From positions 1 to 27,769 of the IMG/VR virus record IMGVR_UViG_3300034407_000719: a stretch of 27,769 bases of DNA; one strand, written 5' to 3'. The position numbers and the translations under genes are program-made. Positions 7,245 through 14,788 of the stretch are shown here, in pieces. Origin of the DNA: a virus. How positions within the stretch are numbered: the first letter of the stretch is position 1; each line of letters starts with the position of its first letter. The notes under the pieces were generated by a model, which ran no database searches, was not told where the DNA came from, and saw only the letters and a program-made list of their open reading frames with translations.

Positions 7245-8294
7245 TTACAGGCCAGCTTTAGCCCACGATGAGCTTTCACGCTCTTTTAGTTCTTGTAAGG
7301 TTAATTCGTTTCCAGCTTTATCTATAAATCTATCCATTGGGACACCAGCTCTAAACAAATCACCTTTTTTCCTCCCTAACACTTCATTTTGAAATGCTTT
7401 GGGTTGTTTCTTTAACCACTTGTTATAATCTAAATCAATTGCTACCTGTCCATTCATAGATGATCTAGTCCCTACTGGTATGTTCTTTATCTTTAACATC
7501 TTCTGTAATTGCCTAGAAGTTTTAAACACTGCAATAGTTGTTGATCTACAATTAATATGAATTGGTGGACGCGGCCCAGATTTAGGTGGGAATACTTTAC
7601 CATCATAAGCTCTACAAATAGCACTTGTTCTGCCGTCTAATGTAGCTACCCATTGGATTACTTTTATCCTAGAGTTGTTTTGTTTGTATATTTCATTTCT
7701 AGCAACATTTGCAGTATGAGCTAATGCAGTTCTTACAGTTGCCTCTGCTCCTCGACGCGATTGCTGTATAATTCCAGCTTGTGATCTTGTTCCTCTTATT
7801 TGCCTTACAATTTGCTGGGTTGTTTGCCCTTCAACATAACCTTGTCTAATTGCTGTCTTTACTCGTCTAAATGTACCATCTGGCATACCATTATACCATT
7901 CACGTAATAACAATCCTTGAAACGGTCGTGCTACAGCCGCCGCATATATTTGTTCATTGCTTGGAGATATTAAACTTAAATTAATTGGTATTAATCTTTC
8001 ATACATATTCATCTGAAATTGTTTTTCGTATGACCCCAGTTCTTTTACCTCTTCTGATAACTTATCAATTAAAGGTTTATAGCCATTCTTTATTTTACGT
8101 TTTAAGTTATTTAATAGTCCACCAAGTTGTTTTGGTGATAGCTTTTGCAAGTCTCGTTTAGCTAAATCAGAAACAATGTCATCTTCAACATTACCTAATA
8201 ATTTAAGTATATCTTTTACAACACCTGATTTATATCTTTGCAAGTATATCTGATGTCTAATGGTTGCGTCTGCTATATCATCAGCTAATGACAT
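7245..8294 (-). CDS. MuF-like (SPP1 gp7) head morphogenesis protein
   Basis: A 349-residue minor head protein. The C-terminal half has the MuF/gp7 signature: a helical RTALAHTANVARNEIYKQ segment, then VQWVATLDGRTSAICRAYDG, and PPIHINCRSTTIAVF with the conserved H-x-N-C-R-S-T. These proteins associate with the portal and are packaged in the head, influencing DNA ejection. It starts 14 bp inside the end of the portal gene, the usual portal-MuF pairing. No toxin domain is fused to the C-terminus; the protein ends soon after a short Lys/Glu-rich tail. Confidence 0.9.
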   Translation of the reverse strand: MSLADDIADATIRHQIYLQRYKSGVVKDILKLLGNVEDDIVSDLAKRDLQKLSPKQLGGLLNNLKRKIKNGYKPLIDKLSEEVKELGSYEKQFQMNMYERLIPINLSLISPSNEQIYAAAVARPFQGLLLREWYNGMPDGTFRRVKTAIRQGYVEGQTTQQIVRQIRGTRSQAGIIQQSRRGAEATVRTALAHTANVARNEIYKQNNSRIKVIQWVATLDGRTSAICRAYDGKVFPPKSGPRPPIHINCRSTTIAVFKTSRQLQKMLKIKNIPVGTRSSMNGQVAIDLDYNKWLKKQPKAFQNEVLGRKKGDLFRAGVPMDRFIDKAGNELTLQELKERESSSWAKAGL

Positions 8295-9687
8295 TGTCTG
8301 GCATATCCATTGATTGATCAGCGACCATTTCTATTTCGTCGTCAGCATTTACATTTTCTGCTAATATGCCTCGACGTTTAGCCTCTGCAATATAAGTTTG
8401 CTTAGAAATAACTCCAGATAAATGCATTTTATTAAGTGCATCCATATCAATATGACTCATTGCTGTAGCAGAATAATCCTTGTTGATAGTAATTTCTATA
8501 TCAGCATTTATATTTGCAAGATCAGCCATCCACTGAAAGCACGTTTCTAATGAGTCTTTTAAAGTATCTGCCCACATTGCAAGACGGCTATTAATCTTGT
8601 TCTCGTCAATCATATCACCAGTTGCTGTTGTTGTTCCTGATCGAGATACAATAAGCTGTAATCCCATAGCTTGCATCTGAAACTCCATATCTTTCAGCTC
8701 TGTGCGTCCAGCATCTATTGCCGCACCAGAATGTTCAACTACACCGATCTTTGCGTTTTCATTACTACTCCAAAAAGCATAACCAGCACCTTCTGTAAAT
8801 GATTGTAAATCTTCCCTACTATAACCATGGAAGTATTTCATTGGTGCGCGAGCATGATGCATAATATTCGCTTGATCTGATTGTGAACGCCAATGAGCAA
8901 GGTTAATTTCAGCTAATCTGCTGTGAGGTGGTTCAGCATTAAAGAAACTCTTGCGACCAATATCAACTGGTTTAACCATTATTTCAGCCATGCCAGTTCC
9001 ATATTCTTCACTTATATACCAGTCTTCTTTTTGGTCTTGACAATAAATGCGTACATTTACTGTGCCAATAATTCTTGATTCTTCTACTGGTAATGTTAGT
9101 ACTCTTATTTGCATAGATTTATCAGGAGCAAATTCATCTTCGCTTTCAGTTGATACACGTTCCATTATTCTTATTTGCGTTAATTTAGGAGCGTTGTTTA
9201 TTATCTCCCACTTCCAGCCTAATATATCTTCTAGCTTTAAGTGTACAAAATAAGGTCTAAAATTACCTTTAATAGCTTGTGCTTTAGTTATGTTTTCTGC
9301 CCTAGATGGTGCATCAACCATAATAAAAGATATTCCAGATCGTTGAGCGTCTGAGAATACATCCTTTGAGAATTGACTAAGATCTCTTGCTTCTAAGTCA
9401 ATATTAAAAGCCCAAACATCTAAATCAGTATTAGTTTCTAACAACATAACAGGCTGATCAAAAACCTTGCCGCTTAAATCTTCTATTGTTTTACCTACTC
9501 CATCAAACAACCAGCTACTGTTTACTCTAGCTTGATAATCGTCATCTGTTTCCTGTGGAAATTGAGGAAGGTATTTAGTTCCTAAACTCCTCATATGATC
9601 ACCACCTTCGACTAAATCTCTTACTGGTGCGCTATGCATTAACATTTCGTTAACTTCTTTACTGACTTTACTAACTGAGTTGCTCAT
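8281..9687 (-). CDS. Portal protein (DUF4055-like)
   Basis: A 468-residue portal of the DUF4055 type. N-terminal motifs match this family: RDLVEGGDHMRSLGTKYLPQ, then ETDDDYQARVNSSWLFDGVGKTIEDLSGKVFDQPV (clip and wing region). It continues with FSDAQRSGISFIMVDAP, HLAHWRSQSD-type stem residues (INLAHWRSQSDQANIMHHA) and a C-terminal helical crown. The portal forms the dodecameric DNA channel at the unique vertex and docks terminase. It overlaps terL by 4 bp and the MuF-like gene by 14 bp. Length and order fit. Confidence 0.92.
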   Translation of the reverse strand: MSNSVSKVSKEVNEMLMHSAPVRDLVEGGDHMRSLGTKYLPQFPQETDDDYQARVNSSWLFDGVGKTIEDLSGKVFDQPVMLLETNTDLDVWAFNIDLEARDLSQFSKDVFSDAQRSGISFIMVDAPSRAENITKAQAIKGNFRPYFVHLKLEDILGWKWEIINNAPKLTQIRIMERVSTESEDEFAPDKSMQIRVLTLPVEESRIIGTVNVRIYCQDQKEDWYISEEYGTGMAEIMVKPVDIGRKSFFNAEPPHSRLAEINLAHWRSQSDQANIMHHARAPMKYFHGYSREDLQSFTEGAGYAFWSSNENAKIGVVEHSGAAIDAGRTELKDMEFQMQAMGLQLIVSRSGTTTATGDMIDENKINSRLAMWADTLKDSLETCFQWMADLANINADIEITINKDYSATAMSHIDMDALNKMHLSGVISKQTYIAEAKRRGILAENVNADDEIEMVADQSMDMPDNVIS

Positions 9688-10892
9688 ATCCTAATTACCA
9701 TTTTTCCTGATGATTGCGCTTTAATTAATGGAGCAAGTGCATATCGCACTGCGTCTGGACTGTGGTTGTTTGAATCTTGTATATCTGGCAAAATATCTCC
9801 ACTTAATTTATCTGTTTTGTGGCTGTATAATCTAAAGTCTTCTGCTGACCCTTTACATTGTGGATGTATAATAACAGAATTAAAGCCACGAATAAACCTC
9901 ACACCTTCAGCAATTGAATTAGGCCACTTTTTGACACCTTCCATACGAGGTAATCCATTCCTTTGCAAATAACTAATTGTTTTAGGCTCTGCTGAATCTG
10001 CACGACTAACATATTTATCAAACTCAGGCATAATATCACAAATAAATTCTTTTGTCTTGTCTATTTCTACTCCAACACCATATGCTTCTTTTTCTATATA
10101 CAAATTATCATTATAAACCCAGCACTTTACAGCAACTAATGGATCTGGTCTAAATCCAAAATCAACACCAAAATAAGGACTTCCCCAATCTTTACCAACA
10201 ACAAAATCCTCTATTTTCCACTTATCATAGAATATTTGTGCTTCGTTATACTTTTCATAATCTCCTAGCCAAACATGATTATAACGCTCATAATCTAATT
10301 CCCTTGCATGATCCGCTAAAATGTTCATTGCTTTAGGGCAAAATGGATTATCTAAATAATTAACGTGAACAACCTTTGCTTGATTATTATTTGTAAACAA
10401 TTGCTCAACTGCATCTGTTTCATTTCTAGGATTCCAGCTAAACCATAACTCACTACCATCTTTTCTTAATGTAGGGTCTAATAGCTCTATTGATCGCTTT
10501 GATAATGACTGAGCTTCTTCGCACCAAGCTATATCAAAACCTTCTAATGATTTAATACTTTCAGCAGTATGATCTTGCATACCTTGAAATATAATAATTC
10601 CATTACCTTGCTTATTATGTATTTCTGTTCCCATAACTTCAAACATATGCTCAACATTTAATGATTTAATCTTATCTTCTAACAATTGCTTTGCGCTAAA
10701 CTTTAATGATCGTTGAACTTCTCTTATGCAAACTGTTCTACTATTTGCATCTTGTATATGTCTTTCTATAATAGCTTCAGCAAAGAAATGAGATTTACCA
10801 GACGCTCTACCACCTTTAGCACCTTTATACCGATGCTCACTTGTTATGATAGGAAGCACCCATCTTGGCGTTTTAATCTGTAGGGTCGACAA
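9684..10892 (-). CDS. terL: Terminase large subunit (PBSX/Terminase_3-like)
   Basis: A 402-residue packaging motor. The ATPase domain shows Walker A GGRASGKS (residues 27-34), preceded by the usual YKGAKGG, and Walker B ending in CEEAQS (about 124-129), followed by the coupling motif SWNPRNETD. The C-terminal RNase H-like nuclease domain has FGVDFGFRPDPLV (Asp 244), RADSAEPKTISYLQ and, near the end, NNHSPDAVRYAL with the last acidic residue. It overlaps terS by 20 bp and the portal gene by 4 bp. All expected catalytic elements are present, so it should be active. The PBSX-type subfamily suggests cohesive-end or headful packaging; which one cannot be told from sequence alone. Confidence 0.95.
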   Translation of the reverse strand: MSTLQIKTPRWVLPIITSEHRYKGAKGGRASGKSHFFAEAIIERHIQDANSRTVCIREVQRSLKFSAKQLLEDKIKSLNVEHMFEVMGTEIHNKQGNGIIIFQGMQDHTAESIKSLEGFDIAWCEEAQSLSKRSIELLDPTLRKDGSELWFSWNPRNETDAVEQLFTNNNQAKVVHVNYLDNPFCPKAMNILADHARELDYERYNHVWLGDYEKYNEAQIFYDKWKIEDFVVGKDWGSPYFGVDFGFRPDPLVAVKCWVYNDNLYIEKEAYGVGVEIDKTKEFICDIMPEFDKYVSRADSAEPKTISYLQRNGLPRMEGVKKWPNSIAEGVRFIRGFNSVIIHPQCKGSAEDFRLYSHKTDKLSGDILPDIQDSNNHSPDAVRYALAPLIKAQSSGKMVIRI

Positions 10893-11262
10893 TTATTCTC
10901 TCAATCTTTGTAGGTGTCATCGATCCATCTGGTGAGGTATGTTCTACAGCGGTAGTATCTTTCCAACCACCTTGAGTTTTAAGAAAGAACACTTGCGCTC
11001 CAAGGTCTCCGTTTCTTGCCTTATTTAATAAACCACCAGCAATGCTTCCTATCGCTTTTGCTTTTCCTTTTTTATAGCGTGTAAAAATATCCTTATCACG
11101 TTCCATAATGTTATAAAAAGTCTTTCTACTTATACCAAAATAGTCAGCAATTTGATCTGTTGTTAAGACAGCCGCAAGAGTTTCTACTTCATTAATTTGT
11201 TGCTCATCTAAAGTTATTAGCGGTCTTCCAGCCGCAGATATTCCTTGTAGTTCAGCTTCCAT
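10873..11262 (-). CDS. terS: Terminase small subunit
   Basis: A 129-residue protein directly upstream of terL with an N-terminal helix-turn-helix (LTTDQIADYFGISRKTFYNI, about residues 34-53), the DNA-recognition module of small terminases, and a helical oligomerisation segment (KGKAKAIGSIAGGLLNKARN) followed by the family-typical GDLGAQVFFLKTQGGWKD. It selects the packaging site and regulates TerL. The gene is preceded by a 123-bp non-coding stretch with a strong hairpin, a possible packaging or regulatory element. An ATG start with nearby AAAAGGAAT is plausible. Confidence 0.88.
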   Translation of the reverse strand: MEAELQGISAAGRPLITLDEQQINEVETLAAVLTTDQIADYFGISRKTFYNIMERDKDIFTRYKKGKAKAIGSIAGGLLNKARNGDLGAQVFFLKTQGGWKDTTAVEHTSPDGSMTPTKIERIIVDPTD

Positions 11263-11309
11263 TAGATATTCCTTTTATTAATACGTTTAATTATTCTCCC
11301 TGTATAACC

Positions 11310-11347
11310 GACCAACGACTTTCAAGGGAGGACAGAAGCCGTTGGTC
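11310..11347. repeat. Long hairpin upstream of terS
   Basis: In the 123-bp gap between terS and the DUF6378-like gene the plus strand reads GACCAACGACTT, a 14-nt loop, then AAGCCGTTGGTC: an 11-of-12 bp stem with one A-C mismatch. The loop contains GGGAGG on the plus strand. Position beside terS makes a cos/pac site or a structured leader of the terminase transcript possible. The rest of the gap shows no further gene. Confidence 0.6.
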
Positions 11348-11384
11348 AGGAAAGCTATTTTTTAATGCTCTCTTTTCCCCTGTA

Positions 11385-11660
11385 TCATAAACTTACTTCA
11401 TGCGCTAATGCTAAATAACCAGCCGCATCTCGTTTGTTATCCATTTTTACTTTATGTGCTTCTCTTCCCAGCTTTACAAACACCATAAACATACAAACAT
11501 CCTCTGAAGTAAATTCTATTCCTTTGTATGCAGAAATCATATCAGCAGTTCGCTGAAAGTTTATTTTAGGGTCGCCATATTCTTTGCGACGATCATTACT
11601 TACTAATTTACTTGCTGAGTTTAATATGTCCTTTGCTAAAACTATATCTTTGTCCTTCAT
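11385..11660 (-). CDS. DUF6378-like small phage protein
   Basis: A 91-residue cytoplasmic protein with the arrangement of the DUF6378 family: a segment RRKEYGDPKINFQRTADMIS, then VCMFMVFVKLGREAHKVK and DKRDAAGYLALAHEV. Proteins of this family are common in phages near replication or packaging genes; I know of no proven function. The conserved YGDP and N-F-x-R plus the R-D-x-x-G-Y near the end suggest a nucleotide-related all-helical fold, which is inference. It overlaps the preceding gene by 4 bp (ATGA). Confidence 0.65.
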   Translation of the reverse strand: MKDKDIVLAKDILNSASKLVSNDRRKEYGDPKINFQRTADMISAYKGIEFTSEDVCMFMVFVKLGREAHKVKMDNKRDAAGYLALAHEVSL

Positions 11661-12076
11661 ATCTTTTTAGACCCAAAGACTTCTTGCATAATCTTATTTG
11701 CTGTTTTTCTTCGCTCTTCCATATCAACACTATTTTCAACAGGCTCTTTAACATCCTTATCTAACTCAACTAAATGTTTAAGAGTGTTTGTTTTCATATA
11801 ACGCCTACGAGCATTAATTACTCTCTCTCTTATTATTCCCTCATGTGGCTTTCTCCTTGGCTCTTCAATTAAATGTTCCCAACAAGCCGCCTCAATTTCA
11901 TTCTTACTATAATTCTCTAATGTCTTCATCCACCCTAACATCATTTCATATTTAATTTCATCTCTAACAGGAGCAACGAAATAATTATTTAATAATGCCT
12001 CTGCTTTTAACGCTATCCACATACGATGCTTTTCTATTTCTTGTGGATCTAACTTTTGTGTCATCAATTCATACAT
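11657..12076 (-). CDS. Possible helicase loader (lambda P-like position)
   Basis: A 139-residue, helical, charged protein lying directly after the O-like initiator gene (1-bp gap) and overlapping the next gene by 4 bp. The middle part (MMLGWMKTLENYSKNEIEAACWEHL and then EEPRRKPHEGIIRERVINAR) resembles the C-terminal pattern of small phage replisome proteins in which a helical bundle is followed by a (R/K)RxPxxGxIR turn. By analogy with the lambda O-P pair it may recruit the host replicative helicase. No Walker motif is present, so it is not a DnaC-type ATPase. The call is mainly contextual. Confidence 0.45.
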   Translation of the reverse strand: MYELMTQKLDPQEIEKHRMWIALKAEALLNNYFVAPVRDEIKYEMMLGWMKTLENYSKNEIEAACWEHLIEEPRRKPHEGIIRERVINARRRYMKTNTLKHLVELDKDVKEPVENSVDMEERRKTANKIMQEVFGSKKI

Positions 12077-12077
12077 T

Positions 12078-12719
12078 TTATTTCTCCCTTGCCGCCATGC
12101 TCATTAAATTCATTATGTTACTTGGTTTATTTTTACTAAACTTCTTACTATTCCTCAACCATGTTCTCCAAGCCGCATCCCAACATTTAAACGATGAACC
12201 TTTACTAATGTGATAATCCCTAAACTGTTCTGCTTCAGTATTCCATTGAGTAAAAGATAAATTTAAACTTGTAGCATCACTTATATTTTTATCTGAAGGT
12301 ATCCAGTTAATAGGTATTTGACTAGATTTTTTTGGTTTACCAATACTTATATCACTTACTGGTTTACTTACCATGTTAAGGGAGTACGGTTTTTTAGACT
12401 GGGGGGGTCTAACTTCTAGGGGGGGAGGGTCTAAATATTGTACCCCCTCTAATTCAAAACCCAAGATATAGTTATTTGATGTTTGTGACCCATTATCACG
12501 CTTGCGCTCTTCCTTTTTAATTAGTCCCTTCTCCTCTAAATTTGATAGATGTTTTATAACTGACCCTCTTGATATTTCGCAATCAATAGTCAATTTCTTT
12601 ATGCTGGGAAAGCATCCAAAGTCTGGATTATGTCTATCTGCCAAATGCAATAATAATAGTTTTTGCGATGGCAATAATCCTTTCTGTTGAAATGCCCAGT
12701 TAGTGGCTTTGTGGCTCAT
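12078..12719 (-). CDS. Replication initiator, O-like with winged-helix N-terminus
   Basis: A 213-residue protein. Residues about 1-90 form a helix-turn-helix/winged helix (HTH_36-like): LPSQKLLLLHLADRHNPDFG, FPSIKKLTIDCEISRGSVIK, HLSNLEEKGLIKKEER, as in phage replication proteins of the O or DnaD class. A proline-rich linker (YLDPPPLEVRPPQSKK, about 96-111) is encoded by G/C runs. The C-terminus has FRDYHISKGSSFKCWDAAWR followed by TWLRNSKKF, a motif known from DnaT/O-like phage proteins that bind ssDNA or helicase. It probably binds the phage origin, which in lambda-like phages lies within this gene. A repeat pair ends 20 bp before the ATG. Confidence 0.8.
   Translation of the reverse strand: MSHKATNWAFQQKGLLPSQKLLLLHLADRHNPDFGCFPSIKKLTIDCEISRGSVIKHLSNLEEKGLIKKEERKRDNGSQTSNNYILGFELEGVQYLDPPPLEVRPPQSKKPYSLNMVSKPVSDISIGKPKKSSQIPINWIPSDKNISDATSLNLSFTQWNTEAEQFRDYHISKGSSFKCWDAAWRTWLRNSKKFSKNKPSNIMNLMSMAAREK
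12401..12434. other. G-run direct repeats in the initiator gene (possible origin/G4)
   Basis: On the plus strand two runs of seven G (12401-12407 and 12419-12425) and a further GGG (12427-12429) occur, with GGGTCTAA repeated directly at 12405-12412 and 12427-12434. They encode the proline-rich linker of the initiator. In a strongly AT-rich phage such G runs stand out; they could fold as a quadruplex and lie where lambda-type phages keep their origin. Confidence 0.5.
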
Positions 12720-12738
12720 AATATAATCCTATTTTAAT

Positions 12739-12786
12739 CCTATAGGGGTTTTTGGTTCACTTTTACCTATAGGGGTTTTTGGTTCA
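12739..12786 (-). repeat. Repeat pair 2 of the TGAACCAAAAACCCC family
   Basis: Two identical copies at 12739-12759 and 12766-12786, 27 bp apart, read on the minus strand as TGAACCAAAAACCCC followed by TATAGG. The inner edge is 20 bp before the initiator ATG. In this locus the frame EPKTPIG is open through both copies to a TAG, but lacks a canonical start; the ATG of the outer copy overlaps the stop of the upstream gene as TAATG and reads MNQKPL then stop. Confidence 0.92.
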
Positions 12787-12999
12787 TTATTTTATTAAAT
12801 GATATTGAGCAATCGGTGTTGTGCAATTGTCCAATACAACCATAATTTTACCAATATTATGACCACTCTCTTTCAATTCGTGAATTCTAGCGGCAAGTCT
12901 AGTGCTATTAACTGGTTTTTTGTTTGCCTCAATTGGATTAATTGTTAAACCTTTATTAAAATAATGATCCATAATTAGTTGCTTTTGATTTGGTTTCAT
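12787..12999 (-). CDS. Small HTH protein (HTH_39-like)
   Basis: A 70-residue protein with a phage-typical helix-turn-helix pattern: MKPNQKQLIMDHYFNKGLTI, then NPIEANKKPVNSTRLAARIH and ELKESGHNIGKIM, as in the small 'helix-turn-helix domain' proteins (PF14090-like) found in many phages next to replication genes. It probably binds DNA, perhaps as a regulator or replication accessory. It overlaps the upstream XRE-like gene by 4 bp (ATGA), so the two are co-translated. Its stop codon TAA overlaps the ATG of the outer repeat copy. Confidence 0.72.
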   Translation of the reverse strand: MKPNQKQLIMDHYFNKGLTINPIEANKKPVNSTRLAARIHELKESGHNIGKIMVVLDNCTTPIAQYHLIK

Positions 13000-13178
13000 T
13001 TGTTGTCCTCCAAATAATTAGAAATTAAAAGTAATGTTTTATAACGTGGGTTTGCATTTGCCTTTGAAAATTGAGCTATAGTTTCATATTTTAAACCCAA
13101 TGACTTAGCTATCGTATTCATCCTACGATCTTTTAAACGTTCTTTAATCTGAGCAAGACTTAATAATTTATCTTCCAT
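12996..13178 (-). CDS. XRE-family-like small regulator (Cro/CI-like)
   Basis: A 60-residue single-domain HTH protein: LAQIKERLKDRRMNTIAKSL, GLKYETIAQFSKANANPRYK, TLLLISNYLED. The N-terminal helix, the IAKSLGLKYETIAQF turn and the final TLLLISNYLE helix match small XRE-type phage repressors that lack an oligomerisation domain. It is the first gene leftwards from a divergent promoter region containing a perfect inverted repeat, its likely operator. A good SD (AAGGAG) precedes the ATG. It may switch between the left (replication/structure) and right (recombination) transcripts. Confidence 0.78.
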   Translation of the reverse strand: MEDKLLSLAQIKERLKDRRMNTIAKSLGLKYETIAQFSKANANPRYKTLLLISNYLEDNK

Positions 13179-13202
13179 TTTGTTCTCCTTATTAATAATT
13201 TT

Positions 13203-13232
13203 ACTTTACATTGTTACGATTAAATGTAAAGT
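13203..13232. promoter_or_regulatory. Operator-like inverted repeat in the divergent promoter region
   Basis: ACTTTACATT at 13203-13212 and AATGTAAAGT at 13223-13232 form a perfect 10-bp inverted repeat with a 10-bp spacer, so half-site centres are two helical turns apart. The half-sites contain TTTACA (a -35-like hexamer) on each strand, with TAAAGT 16 bp downstream in either direction. It lies 25 bp upstream of the leftward regulator gene and 34 bp upstream of the rightward gene. A binding site for the XRE-like protein is the simplest reading. Confidence 0.7.
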
Positions 13233-13265
13233 GTTTATGTATAAATAAAACAGGGAGCTAATATA

Positions 13266-13499
13266 ATGTCAAATTTAGACAAATGGCCATCACCATTAAA
13301 ACTAAAGTTATTTGCATCGCACAAAATTCATGCAATGCATCAAAACACCTTAAAAGAACCAATAAAAGATTACGGATCAAAAGCATATTTTTATAGTCAA
13401 TTCTATAAAGTATTTGCTGAAATTATAGATGAGACTGTTATTGCACATAAAAAACATGGGCATGATGCATCGCCATATAAGGATGAAACAAATGACTAA
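13266..13499 (+). CDS. Hypothetical protein, first gene of rightward operon
   Basis: A 77-residue protein (begins MSNLDKWPSPLKLKLFASHK) with no domain I recognise. It is moderately basic, with many His residues (HKIHAMH near the start, HKKHGHDASPY near the end) and no signal peptide or membrane segment. A good SD (CAGGGAG) precedes its ATG. It is the first gene after the divergent operator region and overlaps the ERF gene by 8 bp, so it belongs to the recombination operon. In this position phages often carry small recombination- or host-takeover genes. Confidence 0.7.
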   Translation: MSNLDKWPSPLKLKLFASHKIHAMHQNTLKEPIKDYGSKAYFYSQFYKVFAEIIDETVIAHKKHGHDASPYKDETND

Positions 13500-14037
13500 A
13501 ATTTATGAAAGCCTATTAAAACTGCAATCTGAATTACCTAAAGCAATTAACGACAGTAACAATCCTGCATGGAAATCTAAATATATTTCATTACAACAAT
13601 TATTAAATTTAGTTACGACTACAATTCATACAAATGGTTTTTGTATTATTACAAAATCAGGAAAGGATGAGTTTGGTCATTTTTGTGAAACTATGTTAGT
13701 TCATAGTACAGGTGAAGCTATAGCAAGTAGACAATATTTAGAACTTGGATCTAAACTTCATATGCAAGGAATAGGTGCGGCAAACACATATGCGCGTCGA
13801 ACTGGTTTGATGCAATTGCTAGGTATTACTAGCTACGATCAGAATGATGATGATGCTAATCAATTTGACCCACATGTTGAGAATTATACAAAATACAAAA
13901 ACAAGTTAGAGAATAGCTCAAAAGAACAACTAAGAGAAAACATTGATAATATTAAAACAAGAATAAATGATCTAAGTGATTTTAATCCCAAGTGGGGAAC
14001 TGAGTTAAATGCAATATTAAATACAAGGATAAATTAA
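13492..14037 (+). CDS. erf: ERF-family single-strand annealing protein
   Basis: A 181-residue ERF-type recombinase. Key segments: KAINDSNNPAWKSKYISLQQ followed by LL (the ERF KxxxNPxFkSkYaslxxil pattern), HTNGFCIITKSG, an M-L-V-H-S-T-G-E strand, and the hallmark GIGAANTYARRTGLMQLLGI with DQNDDDAN after it. These proteins anneal ssDNA and drive genome circularisation and recombination. A longer frame runs back to 13429, but the ATG at 13492 is preceded by AAGGATG at SD distance and gives the expected N-terminus (MTKIYESLLKLQSELPK). The stop overlaps the SSB start as TAATG. Confidence 0.92.
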   Translation: MTKIYESLLKLQSELPKAINDSNNPAWKSKYISLQQLLNLVTTTIHTNGFCIITKSGKDEFGHFCETMLVHSTGEAIASRQYLELGSKLHMQGIGAANTYARRTGLMQLLGITSYDQNDDDANQFDPHVENYTKYKNKLENSSKEQLRENIDNIKTRINDLSDFNPKWGTELNAILNTRIN

Positions 14038-14390
14038 TGTTAAACATATCAACAATTGGCAATCTTACAAAGGATGCTGAACAAAGAACAACACAAACAG
14101 GTGCTAAAGTGCTTAATTTCTCTATAGCTGTAAATACTGGATGGGGAGAAAATAAGTCAGTTATTTATTTTGATATTAGTTACTGGGGAAAGGATAGCAT
14201 TTTACCTTACTTAAAAAGGGGTCAAAAAGTTGGTCTTTCTGGTGATTTAACTCAACGTGAATATAACAAAAAAACTTATTTAGGTATTACAGCTAGAGCA
14301 ATAGATTTAGTTGGTGGCGGTGATTTCTCAAACACAGCACAAAAACAAAATCCAGCTATAAATGATATTGACGATGAGATACCTTTTTGA
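14037..14390 (+). CDS. ssb: Single-stranded DNA-binding protein
   Basis: A 117-residue SSB with one OB-fold: MLNISTIGNLTKDAEQRTTQ at the N-terminus (SSB consensus GxLtxDpExr), VLNFSIAVNTG, the YWGKDSILPYLKRGQKVGLS strand pair (consensus WGkxAexxxxyLkKGxxvxv), and a short linker ending in the acidic tail NDIDDEIPF, the typical SSB C-terminal tip that recruits partners. It coats ssDNA for the ERF annealase encoded just upstream, with which it overlaps by one base. Confidence 0.95.
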   Translation: MLNISTIGNLTKDAEQRTTQTGAKVLNFSIAVNTGWGENKSVIYFDISYWGKDSILPYLKRGQKVGLSGDLTQREYNKKTYLGITARAIDLVGGGDFSNTAQKQNPAINDIDDEIPF

Positions 14391-14788
14391 GTAAAGTAAA
14401 AGTTCAGTTGACCGTCTATTTAAAAGGCGGTCAGCTACGACCGATCTCAGCATATGATGCTGAAAAGTTTAGTGAATTTAAGGATGGTCAACAGTTTAAT
14501 ATGACCCCAATTTCCGAACGCTCAAACCCCCATCACCGTTTATATTGGATTACATTATCTAAAGTAGTTAAAGGCACTGGCAAATGGCCCTCAGTTGAGC
14601 ATTTACACAGGGATTTAAAAATGGCCTGTGGATATTACCAAACTGCCATAAGTAAATTTACTGGTGGAGTTATTTATATTGCAGACTCAACATCATTTTC
14701 TACAATGAGTCAGCAAGAATTTAATAGCTATTTTGAAACAACTATGGCAAAATTATCTGAAACAATAGGATTTGATCCACTTGAGTAA
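14387..14788 (+). CDS. NinB/DUF1367-like recombination protein
   Basis: A 133-residue protein starting at TTG (14387), overlapping the SSB stop by 4 nt. The pattern ISERSNPHHRLYWITLSKVV, a W-x-x-x-E helix (KWPSVEHLHRDLKMACGYY), GGVIYIADSTSFSTMSQQEF and a final helix ending FDPL resembles the layout of lambda NinB and of DUF1367-type proteins (SxxQ/HxRxYW ... STSxMxxxEFxxF). NinB-class proteins bind ssDNA in phage recombination. It sits between SSB and an HNH/DUF968 gene, as in lambda-like nin regions. The family is recalled by pattern and should be treated as probable. Confidence 0.7.
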   Translation: MSKVKVQLTVYLKGGQLRPISAYDAEKFSEFKDGQQFNMTPISERSNPHHRLYWITLSKVVKGTGKWPSVEHLHRDLKMACGYYQTAISKFTGGVIYIADSTSFSTMSQQEFNSYFETTMAKLSETIGFDPLE

